NCBI GenBank assembly: GCA_037501455.1 | Contig: CM074856.1 | Span: 50,993,001-51,057,000, forward strand | DNA length: 64,000 nucleotides | Direction: 5' to 3' | Source of the DNA: Lantana camara | Taxonomy: Eukaryota > Streptophyta > Magnoliopsida > Lamiales > Verbenaceae | Shown here: positions 31,613 through 43,697 of the stretch, piece by piece | How the letters are laid out: each line of letters starts with the position of its first letter | How positions within the stretch are numbered: the stretch's first letter is position 1 | The notes under the pieces: model-generated | What the model was told of the DNA's origin: nothing | Seen by the model: the letters and a program-made list of their open reading frames with translations, nothing else | The model's database searches: none | Made by a program: the position numbers and the translations under genes

Positions 31613-34577
31613 GTACTTGATACCGGTTGTGGAACTCATATCTGTAATGATGTACATATGCTAAGTGAAGTCCAACAACTCAAAGAAGGAGAATGTGTCT
31701 TGAAGATCGGCGATGGCTCAAACGTTGAAGCTCGAGCTTTAGGCACAATTAGATTAGATTTAGGTAGTTTTGAGTTAGTCTTAAATAAAGTCCTTTATGT
31801 ACCGAGCATTATTCGTAATATAATTTATGTTCCAATTTTAGATTGTGAAGGTTATGAAACTTATATTAAGAATGGTAAATACTTTATCAAACGGAACAAC
31901 TCTTCCGTTCACATTGGTACTCTAAGTAATGGACTTTATCTAACTCAGAATATCAATATCATGAATATACAACGAGAAACGAAGCGTAAGAGAGATGACA
32001 AAGTTTCAGCTCCCTTATGGCATGCTAGATTAGGACACATTTCCAAGAACAAAATTAGCAAGATAAAAACTTTAGGATCATTCTCTGAAAATGATCTTAA
32101 GGAGTTAACTTCTTGCGAATCCTGTCTCAAAGGAAAAATGTCCAAAGTCCTTTTTAAAGGAACTGTGGAACGTGCCATTAAGGTTTTGGATTTGATTCAT
32201 ACTGATGTTTGTGGACCGCTTAGTGTATGCACAAGAAACAATCATCAGTATTTCATAACCTTTACTGATGACTTCAGTCGGTATGGTTATGTATACTTGA
32301 TGAAGTATAAATCTGAAGCTTTTGAGAAATTCTTAGAATTTCAAAAGAAGGTTGAGAACCAAACTGGTCACAAGATCAAAGCACTTCGATCTGATCGAGG
32401 AGGCGAGTATCTTAGTGAAGAATTCCTTAATCATCTCAAAGATAATGGGATTGTCTCTCAGTGGACTCCTCCGAGAACTCCTCAGCTTAATGGAGTTTCT
32501 GAGAGAAGGAATCGAACGTTACTTGATATGGTTCGTTCCATGATGAGTTTCACTGACTTACCACCTTCTTTCTGGGGTTATGCCCTAGAAAGTGCAGCAA
32601 AGATTTTGAATCTAGTTCCCTCTAAGTCAGTCCTTAAAACGCCCTATGAAATGTGGCATGGTAAAATCCCTAGCTATTCTTACTTAAGAATTTCGGGTTG
32701 TCCTACTTACGTGAAGAGGACAGTGGGAGATAAGTTAGAATCTCGTTCTAACTTATGCTACTTTGTAGGTTATCCTAAGGAATCCATAGGATACTACTTC
32801 TATGATCAATCTGAGCAAAAGGTGTTTGTTTCCAGAAATGCCACTTTTCTTGAGGAACCGTTCCTTAAAGAAAAGAAAGGCAAGATCATAGAATTAGAAG
32901 AAGTACAAAGTGATCCCACACCACCCACTGAAGAAACGTACCCTTCTGATCAACCACAACCAATCACAAATTTCGATACACATGAAAATCCTCTTCTAAG
33001 GAGTCCTGAACGCACTCCTAGACAGCCGGAGAGATGGTATGGATTCTTCCATGAAATCTCTCAAAAGGATAATGATCATTTAACATATGAGGAGGCACTT
33101 TCAGATTCTAACTCTGAACAGTGGATAGAAGCCATGAAATTCGAAATAGGTTGCAAATGGATCTTTAAGAGAAAGCTTGGAGTTGATGGAAGCATTGCAG
33201 CTTACAAAGCAAGACTGGTTGCAAAAGGATTCACTCAAAGACCCGGCGTGGACTTTGATGAAACTTTTTCGCCAGTTGCAATGCAAAAGTCTATTCGGAT
33301 CATGCTTGCCATTGCTGCGTATTATGACTACAAGATATGGCAAATGGATGTGAAAACTGCCTTTCTCAATGGTGACATTGATAAAGACATTTATATGGAG
33401 CAACCCATAGGTTTCACATTCAGTGGGAGTGAGCAAAAGGTTTGCAAACTCCAAAGATCAATCTATGGATTGAAACAGGCTTCTAGGAATTGGAACATTC
33501 GATTTGATGAATCAGTCAAAGTGTTTGGCTTCATTCAAATTTCGAGTGAATCCTTTGTGTATAGAAAGGAATTGGAGACCTTAGTGCAATTCTTAGTGTT
33601 TTATGTTGATGACATCCTTCTTATTGGGAATTCGAAGGATGACATGAAAGTAACTAAGTTATGGTTATCGAACCAATTCGAGATGAAAGATCTTGGTGAT
33701 GCATCCTATATCCTTGGAATTAAAATCTATAGAGATAGATCTAGAAGGTTAGTAGGACTATCACAGTCGATGTACATTGACAAAGTATTGAAGAGATTCA
33801 ATATGGAGTCAGCAAAGGTTAAGAACCTTCCTATGAGTGTAGGAACATGTCTTTCAACGAGAGATGTGTCCTAAGACTAACCTTGAGAAGGAAACAATGG
33901 CTCATACACCTTATGCATCAGCAATAGGTAGCATAATGTATGAAATGTTATGTACTCGACCGGATGTGGCTTATGCACTTAATGCAACAAGTCGTTTCCA
34001 ATCTGACCCTGGAGATGGTCACTAGGCTGCCGTGAAGAATATTCTTAAGTACTTGAAAAGTACTAAAGATTTATTCTTAGTTTACGGAGGTCAGAAAGAT
34101 CTTACTGTCGAAGGATACTGCGATGCAAGCTTTGCATCTGACTTAGATGATTTTAAGTCAATGTCAGGATACATTTTCTGCCTAAACGGCGGAGCAGTGA
34201 GTTGGAAGAGTTCCAACCAAACAACCACTGAGGCCGAATACTTAGCTGCAAATGATGCAACTAAGGAAGGTGTTTGGATTAGAAACTTCATTCAAGAGTT
34301 GAATGTTGTTCCTAGCATGAAAGACCCCATTACTGTGTTTTGTGACAACACTTGGGCGGTTGCTCAAGCAAGAGAACCAAGATCTCACCAACGGACCAAG
34401 CAGATTATGAGGAAGTATCACCTAATCCGTGATATTATCAAAAGAGGAGATGTGCAAATTGAGAGGGTCACATCAGCAGAGAACGTGGCAGATCCACTTA
34501 CTAAACCCCTTAGTCGAGAAGCTTTCCAAGGTCATCTTTAGAAGATGGGACTTAGAGTAGCTTTAGAATGGCTTTGA
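31613..34577 (+). pseudogene. Pol of Copia D: protease, integrase, RT, RNase H
   Basis: Domains come in Copia order. The protease has LDTGCGTH near 31617. The integrase has its HHCC region near 32020-32120, TDDFSR, RSDRGGEY and NGVSERRN. Reverse transcriptase has YVDD near 33605, and RNase H follows from about 34100. A frameshift near 33857, a TAG at 34023-34025 shared with the first copy, and another TAG at 34539-34541 break it. Between the MKFEI and CKWIFK motifs (about 33150) the usual twenty or so residues at the RT start are absent, so a small deletion is likely. Confidence 0.88.
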
Positions 34578-34593
34578 CGGGCAAGTGGGAGAT

Positions 34594-36537
34594 TGTTAGG
34601 AATAGTGCCCTAGAAAGCCGATTGTATATCCGCTTTGTGCTTTTCCTTATTGTAATCACAGACAATCTTTGAATGAAATAACGAATTGAGGCAACACTTC
34701 TTTATATGCTCTTGTTTGGTATGCGTTTACTTTATCTGTGCATGTATGAGAACTCCCCTAATCCTGATGACTTTAGGACTCTACCATTTAGGTGAAATGG
34801 TTCATGAAACGAGCCCTATATCACATAAGTCATGATTAGTAAAATACTCCAAGCCGATGAGTCCTACAGACAGTGGGAGTGTCAACCTGACTCCTCTAAG
34901 GCTTGCTGTGGGATCATGCCCTTAAGAAGGACCACCTTGTTTCATGGAGGTGCAAAGTGTATAGTTGATACGTGCGTGATACATGAGGGTGCTTACTTTA
35001 ATAAGTAAGTTCACTGAGGTGCCCCGTGTGAGAACATTCCTAAATGGGAAAGGAAGTTTCTATTTCAGGAAATAGAAACTTCCAGATTAGGAAATATCTT
35101 ACGAGTCATTGATGTGATTAATTGATCCTTAGACTTGAGGTTCCTTGTCACTTTATGAGTTAACTCTGTAGTCTTAGGTATAAGCTTTAAAGGGTGTCGC
35201 CTTAGACAACTGACTCAAGGCTTATGCTGGGGCTGCACAAGTGATTCATGAAAGTGAATGAGAATCAAGAAAGGACCTACACTTGCATTTGCAAGGTGAT
35301 CTCTTATTGTGTAAGTCATTCATATGCCATATGGAGTCCTTGGCCAAGGCAGTAGATCAAGACATCAAGAAAAGGGTTTCTTGGATTGAGATCAAATGGA
35401 TATGAAATGCACTTAGCTTTAAGACCGGATTATTAGGGTTCTGATTATTCCCTTACCCTAGATCTTGGTTGAGAGATAGTAAGTAGGAGGATTGTATCTC
35501 ACATTAATCAATGACTTAAAGGTTCTGTCGAATCCGAACATTCCAATTCAGCTAGGGGTTAAACACCTGTTGCTAGACTATGGTCGTTTAATCTGTGGAC
35601 CGATTAATTAATTAGTGAATTAATTAATTAGGGTCACTGCTAATTGAATTGAGAACCTAGAGGGTCACACACAACAACTTGGTTACATGAGTTGAGGCTT
35701 TAAAATGATTAAACGAGTTAATCGGGCCAAAGGGTTCCACACGTGTGAAATCACACATGTGGGTCACGTGCATGACACGTGTCCTTCATGGACACGTGTG
35801 CATGTGCGTGAATAATTATTTGGTGATTAAATAACTAATTTGTTAATTATTTAATAGACTTTGGTTTAATTTTGAATTAAAAAGAAAGTCTTATTTTGGA
35901 GAAAAATAATCTAGTTAATTAATTATGAATTAATTAATTAGATAAAAATAAGTTATTTATTTTAAATAAATAAAGTATAAAATTATCCAAAAATAGTTTG
36001 GATATTTTTAGCTCTCTTAAAGTTGATTTGAATTAGAATTCAAAGTCAAAGTTGGAAAATACTTGATGATCAAGTAATAGGAGAGAGAGGGACCAAATCC
36101 TTGCCCAACAAGGATTGGGTTCGGCGTCCCTCTCCCTTATCTATATATAGGGGAGCTCAAGCTCCCCTTTAGAGCTAATTGGCAATTCTTTTGGTTCATG
36201 TGTTGAACACCTTCCTTTCTCCAAGATCAAATAAACCCTAGGTTAAGCCTAAACACTAACTAGAGAACTAGCATCCTTACTAGTTAGATTGTGATCAAGT
36301 TGGTGGACTATCTCTAGAGAGCTTCAAGTTAGAAGTTTGAAGATTCGAGCTTTACCAAGGAGAGGGGATCAAGCCGCGAGAAGAGCGTTCTTGGGTGGCT
36401 TGAAACGCTTCAAGAAAGAATAAAAGAAAAGTAAGTTTTCTAACTCTACGAATTTGGATACACGATTGCGAGTCCAAGATCCTTTTGTTGGAATTTTTTT
36501 TTAAATTCCGCTGTTTTCTGATTCGTGTTTTCCAACA
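34594..36537 (+). repeat. Right LTR of Copia array D
   Basis: This 1944-bp LTR (TGTTAGG..CCAACA) has a TATA box near 36139. The purine-rich aagtgggaga lies just before it. It differs from the middle LTR at about 25 sites by eye. Confidence 0.92.
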
Positions 36538-36635
36538 AGGTCTATAAGAACCCACTCAAACAAATTCTTGACTGATTGACCCATATCTGACAGCCAGATC
36601 GACCACGTCAGATCGACTAGATTTGAGCCAGATCA
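36538..36635 (+). repeat. Remnant of the 3' LTR of element A
   Basis: This matches the last 98 bp of the A 5' LTR (2759-2856), with changes. The TSD gatat follows at 36636-36640. Confidence 0.88.
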
Positions 36636-36640
36636 GATAT

Positions 36641-36993
36641 TATTTATTGATTAAAATAAATTAATAAATTTTTTTTAATAATATATATAGATAGATAACA
36701 TCCACCTAGAGATATTTATCGGATTTTTTTAATAATAGATTTATAAATAGTATAAATTAATGAACTTTTTTTATTACAATTAAAATATTTCAAAAAATGA
36801 GAAAGAAATATTACATTTCATGAGTTTTATTTAAATTTTGAGCATTGTTATTAATTGCATGAGTTTTTAAATTTAAATTAAAAAATATTTTCCTAAATTT
36901 ATGCATTCAAAATAAATTTTACCATAAATTCATACTTTAATTGAGGATAACTTCCAAAAATCAACACATATAAAATAAATAAATAAATAAAAT
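36641..36993. other. AT-rich spacer between elements A and C
   Basis: This is very AT-rich sequence with no ORF or repeat structure that I can name. It is probably host DNA into which both Tat elements inserted. Confidence 0.5.
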
Positions 36994-36998
36994 GATTT
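36994..36998. repeat. TSD of element C (gattt)
   Basis: The bases gattt recur at 51020-51024 at the other end of element C. Confidence 0.85.
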
Positions 36999-37745
36999 TG
37001 ATCTGGCTCAAATCCGGTCGATCTGAGGGTCGGATTTGGGTCAATCAGTCAAGAATTTATTTGAGTGGGTTCTTTATCGACCTGAAAGCACCAGCAAACA
37101 TGAGCTAAGTACCAGCTTGGGGAACTTGGGGTTTTGCCCAAGTTTGGCACTCCGACGCTCAAGTCAGTAATGGAGCTCTTTAGAGAGAGAATAAATGCAA
37201 TTTAATGCGGAGCAAAGGCTTACCAACTACTGTTCAAGGGACGAGTATTTATAGCCTTGGCCAAATAACACAGTAGTGCGTGTACTGCGAGTGTGCATTA
37301 ATGGCGCTGCCAGTCGTCGATCTGGGTGTCGGACGATGGGGCTAGTTGGAGACAGGTCGTTGTACCTTCTTTCCCCTTAGGGTAAAGGCTGGGACTGGCG
37401 CACAATGAATGCACCGTAGTACGCCTGTCCTAGGGAATGAGAAGGTTACGCGTGTCCCGACAAGAGTGCTTTAAAGTATTCGGGTGTCCGGTGACGTACG
37501 TAATCGATCTGCAGGTCGATGTTGCCTACCGGGTTCCTCGGTTCTGTTTGGGTCCCCTCAAGGGGAAAGATGGCAGATCGAGACGAAACACAACGTAGAT
37601 CGAGGTCGATGGACTCTTCAGATCGTTTATAGGCTTACCACGAACTGATGGATAGATCTGTTGATTTGGTCTTTCCAGGCTGGCGCCACGGTCCACGTGG
37701 CTCCTCTGGGCGTGCCGCGTGGCCATACAATGTTCTGCCATGTCA
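36999..37745 (-). repeat. 3' LTR of element C
   Basis: On the minus strand this 747-bp LTR begins TGACATGG and ends CCAGATCA. Its TATA box is at 37246-37253. The purine tract ttggggggcctc (minus strand) lies directly before it, at about 37746-37757. Confidence 0.88.
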
Positions 37746-37981
37746 GAGGCCCCCCAAATTACCAGTGTGAAATTTCACAATGGTAATTTCATCGACCTGG
37801 CATTGGGTAGGGGAACCGTCATGGCCGTTAGAATCGAACTGCAGCCCTAATGATTGGGTGCGACTTTTGAGTCAGATCGATCTGACACCGTATTTAATGC
37901 GATGCGACCTTCCAAAGGATAGGCGTGTGCAGGGTAATTATGGCGTCGTTTCGTATTTCAAAGCGTTACTTTTTCAACTTC

Positions 37982-37989
37982 TATATATA
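37982..37989 (+). promoter_or_regulatory. TATA box of the antisense gene in C
   Basis: TATATATA lies about 147 bp before the ATG at 38129. The box and flanks are shared with element A (24986-24993). Confidence 0.65.
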
Positions 37990-38128
37990 GGGGGCCTTCA
38001 TGAGCCTCAAATTCACCATTTCCGCACTCAGAGCGTCGAACTGCTCCGATCTTGATCAGCTCGTCAACAAACAGTCGCCTTCAAACTTCACTTTAGAAAG
38101 GTAAAAATTCCCCCCTTTTTTCTGCTTT

Positions 38129-40723
38129 ATGGCACAAGATCAGGTCGCGTTCACGCCTTCACCAGAACGAGAGGACGATCTACTGGTTCCCCCTTTGCCG
38201 AATGAGAGTTTCGAGTTTACATCGGGATCTGCTCAGTTAGGAGGGTTGGACGAAGCGCTGATGGCGAATAGAGGGGGATCTGCCCCGACGTCGAGGGCGA
38301 GGCGACCCCGAGTGCTATTAGACGAACCCGAGGAGGAAGAATCTGGAGTGGAAGTACAGGTCGGAGAGAGACAGGTCAGGGGTGGAGAGCCTGGTGTACG
38401 CATCGGGAACCCTCCAGATCGACCTCTACATGTTTACAGGACCCTCTCGCATGTTTCTGAGAGGCTTTCTAAAATAACTCCTCACAAGTTCGAGGAAGTC
38501 AAGAGGCTTTTAGGGTTGGGTCACCAATACACAGTTCGATTACCTCTCGAGGAGGAAACTGTTGAGAGTCCGAAGCGGTTGAGGTCGGTTGGTGTCTATT
38601 ACGCTTTGGTCAAATATGGGTTCAGGCTTCCTCTCCCCCTTACAGCTGACCCCCCAACACCTTCTCACTTATGCACTGCATGATTATCACGATGAAGTGC
38701 CTTGGGTTCGAGCCGGAGCTCTGGGATTTCGGGGAGTTCTTTACGCTTAATAGTGCCACCAAGTCCGGGTTGGATACTTTAACCTCCAGTCGAAGCCAAA
38801 CCGGAAGATCGTGTCGATTCTTTCTACGTCTCACGGGGTCAATTGGAAGTCCAAGTTCTTCTTCATCGATCTCCCCATCGTACCTCGTTTTCGGATCACT
38901 TGGGGGGATAATGGTCCAAGGCGACTGATGACCAAATCGTCGACCTGGTTCCACGAACGCTTCGAGCTCTTAACCAATCTGGGTCTCCTGGATCATACCA
39001 ACCTGACGAGGACGGGGAATCTGGTCGAAGCGGCATTATAACCGGGGCTCGTAGGAAGAACTTCCGCTTTGGTATGCTCTCCCTTCGACCGGACCCCTAC
39101 TCGATCAGGGTTTTTTATTTATTTATCTTTGCTATTCTGATTTCTTCCGTCGATCTGACCCTCTTGTTTTGCAGATCTCCGACCGTTGATCATGTCTCAA
39201 GCTGTGAGAATGAGGGTGATGAACCAAAGGAACCCCACCCCAGACGAGATGCGACCCGTAGCGGAGGCCGCTCGAGCAATAATCACTTCTCTCCCAGACA
39301 CCCAACGAGTTCAGCAGGAGAGGTGTCTGAAGGAATTGAACGATTTAGACACCGATCTAACTGAGCAGCCCGCTGGAGATCGACCTCGCGGGCAAGAGAT
39401 GGAGGGTCTAGCGGGATCGTCAACGCAGGCGACAGGGCGGGTCGAGGATGACCTCGAACAAGTAATAAGCTTAGACCATCTACCTTTATATTTTGATGAA
39501 GATGTTGATTCTCAAATCCAGTTTGTTCAGGCAAGGCATGGGGTAGGCAAGAGGCCCTTTAGAGAGTTGGTTCACGAACTGCAGGATTCTGAAGAATCTG
39601 ACGTGGAATCCCAGCTCTTGAATTTTCCCAAGACCCCTCTCTCACAGTGGCCTGCTGGCCTCGAGCTCAAAAAGGCAGATGGTACCGAACGAGCTCTGGC
39701 CTTCGGAAAAGTGGACCCCGATCTCCTCGCTGCCCTCTTCAACACCGGGTGCATTATCGACGAGCAGAAAAAGCTTTCTGGGCGATCTGCGAGGCAGAAG
39801 AGGTACCAGGCTGCCAGAAGTCTTTTCGGGGTAAGTTCTTTTCAAAAGAAGCGATCTCTGAATCCACCCTACGAATTCGACCTGTGCATTAACTTTAATA
39901 ATCTCAGGATGTCCTCCCCATTCTGGTCAACTCGATCCACGAGGCTGAGGTCTTCAAATCTAAGAAGGAAAAATACAAGGAGAAGTACCAGATGATGAAG
40001 GCCCGGTTCGCCTCAGTGAACCCCGAGCGGGTCCAACAGCTCGAGCAGGAACTCAGGGAGGCTCGAGAAGAAAAGCGGGCGAGGGTCGAGGAGAAGCAGA
40101 CCTTAGAAGCTCAATGGAGGAGCTCACAGGAGGCCTTGGAACAAGCTGAGAAGGGGCATGAAGCAGCCCTTGCCAAGCTAAGGGTGGAGTTTGCCCAGGA
40201 GCTCGACAAAGCTAGAGCTGCGGCAAAGGATGAAGGCCGTGTTGAGATCATCGAGGTGGCCCGCTCCAAGATTGACAAAGCGGCTGCTGATATGAGGAGA
40301 TGCAAGCAAGAGATCGAGAGGTACGCCGTTCGTGAGTTCATGGAGGGCCCTGCTTTTGAGGAATCCAGATTGATCGTGGGTGAGAACGATCTGAGGGAAG
40401 GATTTCAGATCGCCGTCAATCAGATCAACGCCCAGAACATCTTTCCCCCTTCATTCAACTTCGACTCTATTGGCCCGTTGCTCCCCGACCCCGGAGCCAT
40501 CGACCAGCCAGAAGAGGAGGAGCCGGTGCAGATCGACTGGGTGGCCTATAAATACGGTAACGCTATCGAGATCGCCGGGGCTAAGAAAGAGAACCGCCCG
40601 GTATCTTGCGAGCTGCCTCAGCCGGTCAAGATAGAGAGCTTTCTTCCTACGATTAGGGAACTTGAAAAGGCTGGAGCTCGGGCTGCCCAGGTATCATCCT
40701 CCGAAGCCGTCCAGATGGACTAA
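38129..40723 (+). pseudogene. Antisense spliced gene of element C
   Basis: This three-exon gene runs against the element. Exon 1 starts at ATG 38129. It contains a region like the putative gypsy-type transposon domain (YALVKYGFRLPLP near 38605, the WDFGEFFTL stretch near 38720, KSKFFFIDLP near 38850, RITWGDNGPRRL), broken by frameshifts near 38640 and 38775. Intron 1 is 39072-39174 (GTATGC..TTGCAG) and intron 2 is 39831-39907 (GTAAGT..CTCAG). Exon 3 codes for a long charged coiled coil (about residues 10-110 of the last frame) and ends at TAA near 40723. Its role is not known; extra antisense ORFs of this sort are reported from Tat-lineage elements. Confidence 0.78.
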
Positions 40724-41780
40724 ATCTACAGCCTTAGGCTTTAACGGACAAGTTTGATTCGACCTACCGGCCGGGGTATAGCCGGGTGAATATTTTATTT
40801 TCGTAGATTTTTTGCACCAATTTATCGATCTCTTTTGAATTTGGAGATCTTTGTATGAATGAATTTTTTAAATTTCCCATACTTGTGCTTTTTTTTGTTT
40901 TACAAGTTGAGTACTTATTCGATCTAAAGAATGTATGGTTTATCGATCTAGGATTAGCATGGCCTCGTCGTTAGCTAGATTTTACCCGCTTTTGGATCGA
41001 TAAGTGAGATACGTTTTCGATCTCGTTGGGATGTTTATTTAGCCTCGTCGGGTGCTTATATTCTTTCCTTAGTCGTTTTACTATTTACGGCATTCTCGCG
41101 GATCGATAGCGATCTCTGAGATGCGCTAGCTTTTTAGGTTTGGCCTCTTTAGATCTCATTGGATCTAAGTCGATCTCTCGGGATCTTTGGGTCATGAATT
41201 TTTGAAAATCATTAATCCTTGGATCTCATTGGATCTACATCAATCTCATCGGATCTCTAGATCATAAATTTTTGAAAATCATTAATCCTTGGATCTCATT
41301 GGATCTACATCGATCTCATCGAATCACTGGATCATTAGGTGCGTTAGGATTTTTAGGATCTCTACCGATCTTAAGATGACCTCAATGGATCTCGATCTCT
41401 AACAGTGATTTGGAAGCTTTAAATATGTTAGGATTTTTAGGATCTCTTTGTGTCTAAAAACGACCTCATTGGATCTCGATCTTTAACGGAGACTTGAAAG
41501 CATTAGATACGTTAGGGTTTTTTAGGATCTCTTCGGGTCTAAAAACGACCTCATTGGATCTCGATCTCTAACGATCGGATTGGGGGGGCTAGCTCCCTCC
41601 TCAACTCATGACCGTAGGTCGAATGAGAGCTTGATCGAGGGGATAGTAACCTGGTGTGGGATTACGGATTGACTCTAATCGGATGTCGTCCCAAAACATT
41701 TTCATTAATTCACTGAATAGAGATCGATTCTCAAGAGAATTCGACCTCTGTAACCGTTACAAATTGAAATAATTCGAAGG
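40724..41780 (-). repeat. GATC-rich repeat tract of element C
   Basis: No gene is present. Imperfect repeats such as cattggatctacatcgatctcat (degenerate) fill about 40920-41590, the reverse counterpart of the tract in element A. The antisense gene (from the left) and pol (from the right) meet here. Confidence 0.72.
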
Positions 41781-43235
41781 CTAAGTGTAAAACTTCTTCA
41801 AGTTGTACGCATTCCACGGTCTGGGTAAAGGTTCCCCGGCCATGTCTTCAAGCCGGTAAGATATGTTCTTCCCGATCTCCGTGACGCGATAGGGTCCTTC
41901 CCAGTTTGCCTCAAGTTTTTTGACATGCTGCAGGACTTCGACCTTCTTCAACACTAGGTCGCCGATCTGAAATGATCGGGGCTTCACGTGTTTGTTGTAT
42001 GATCAAGCCGCTGCCGGCTTGTACTGTTTGAGCTTCTGATAGGCACGCTCTCTGCTTTCCTCAATCACGTCTAGATCTTCAGCCCTGATCGATGTATTCT
42101 GGTCGAGCTGATATTACGATACGCGAGCTGTTTCATGTAAGAGCTCCGATGGGATCATGGCTTCGGATCCGTAGACCAATGAGTATAGGGGTTGCCCAGT
42201 GGCTGTTCGCGGAGTAGTTCGGTACGCTCATACTACACCGTCGAGTTCGTCCGCCCAGGCGCCCAGTTTGGCGTCGAGGCGGGTCTTGAGATTCTGGATA
42301 ATGATTTGATTGGTGACTTCAGCTTGGCCATTTGCTTGTGGATGACCAACAGTAGTGAATCTGAGGTCGATCCCGAGGTTTCGACAATAGCTCTTAGTAT
42401 TCTCAGATCGAAATTGAGGACCATTGTCACAGATGAGTACCCTCGAAACCCCAAAACGATAAATTATATTCTTCCAGAGGAAACTCCTTATCACTGCATC
42501 AGTAATTCTAGGGACTGCCTCGGCCTCAACCCACTTTGAGAAGTACTCGACGCATACTATGGCGAACTTTTTCTGCCTAGGTGCAAGGGCAAATGGTCCG
42601 ATGATGTCGATCCCCCACTGATCGAAGGGCCAACAGACGCCAATCGGGATCATGGATGCCGGGTGAGTATGGATGAGATTACCATGTTTTTTGCACTTGG
42701 GGTATTTCCTAGAGTGGAGTTTTGCGTCCCACACCATAGTTGGCCAGAAATACCCACTCCTTAAGATCTTTCGAGCTAGAGATCGATCTCCGGAGTGGTT
42801 TCCGCAGCATCCCTCATGGACTTCTTCCAGGACATCTTGGGCTTGGCTAGGTCGTAGGCACCTTAGCGGGGGACCAGTGAAGGACTTTTTGAACAACCTG
42901 CCTTCGCGATCTATCATGTAGAGCAGAGATCGATATTTTACTCTCCTGGCCTCAGTTCGATTTTGTGGTAAAACTCCGTCCTTGAGGTAGGCGATCAGAT
43001 CGTCCATCCAACAAGGTTCCGATGGATCGATGGCGGCGACGTCGACCTTTCCTTCGTCGATCGTCCCGCCCCCCGAGACCATGAAAGAGATGGTCGCGTC
43101 CTTTGTCCCTTGGAATCCATTTTCCAGCTTTGATAGGGCATCAGCTCGGCCGTTCTCTTCGCGGGGGACTTGTTCGATTTTGAACTCTTTTAGCTTCGAG
43201 GTCAGCTCTTTCACCATCTTGAGATACGCTGCCAT
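41781..43235 (-). pseudogene. Integrase of element C
   Basis: The part at 42228-43235 holds the end of the second RNase H, the integrase zinc-binding region (CPK/YPKCKKHGN) and the core with GIDIIGPF, CDNGPQF and NGQAEVTN. The C-terminal tail is at 41781-41987 in another frame (PYRVTEIGKN, LKKFYT). The stretch between is decayed. Where A has its TGA stop, C has a sense codon. Confidence 0.85.
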
Positions 43236-43692
43236 GATTCTTCCCGAGCCTCGTACGTGCCATTGACTTGGCCGACGACGAGCTGAGAGTCAGTTACTAC
43301 AGCTAACTTGTCGATCTTGTTTTCCGTGGCATATCTTAGTCCTGCCACAAGTGCTTCGTACTCAGCATCGTTGTTTGTTGCTTTAAAATCGAGTTTAATT
43401 GCGAGATCGAGCTGGAGTCCATCTGAGCTTGTAAGGGATATGCCCACTCCCCCTCTTTGAGAAGTTGATGAGTCATCCGTGTACATGGTCCAGCTCGGTG
43501 AGGTAGGAACGATCTCCAACGAGCTGGTGTCCTTTTCGACCAAAAAGTCAGCCAGAACTTGAGCTTGCTGGGCGGTCTAGGGTTGGTAGGTGACGTCGTG
43601 CTGACTCAACGCGACCGCCCACTTCATCATGCGGCCCGATACGTCAAGTTTAGACAAGACCTGTCTGAGGGGTTGATCTGTCAAGACGATTA
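43211..43692 (-). pseudogene. Second RNase H of element C, right of solo LTR G
   Basis: The motif MYTDDSSTSQ and the KATNNDAEYEAL block mark the extra RNase H typical of Tat elements. A frameshift near 43220 and a stop near 43578 break it. Solo LTR G cuts the pol just upstream. Confidence 0.82.
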
Positions 43693-43697
43693 TGGGA

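Larger units (their letters stand above)
25161..36537 (+). mobile_element. Ty1/Copia array D inserted in the 3' LTR of A
   Basis: The order is partial pol, LTR, leader, gag, pol, LTR. The two LTRs are each 1944 bp. The right junction at 36537/36538 lies inside the 3' LTR of element A. The left TSD is lost with the deleted part; the right flank aggtc (36538-36542) matches the expected target in the A LTR. Gag and pol are of the plant Copia type with a long leader, possibly Tork/Angela-like. Confidence 0.88.
2076..36635 (+). mobile_element. Ty3/Gypsy Tat-type retrotransposon A, split by B and D
   Basis: One element is spread over 34.5 kb. Its own parts are 2076-9908, 22431-25160 and 36538-36635; the rest is element B and Copia array D. 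The order is LTR, primer site, gag, protease-RT-RNase H-second RNase H-integrase, repeat tract, antisense gene, LTR remnant. The second RNase H and the antisense gene downstream of pol are hallmarks of the Tat lineage (Grande/Retand-like). A deletion at the left edge of D removed the end of the internal region and most of the 3' LTR. Confidence 0.9.
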
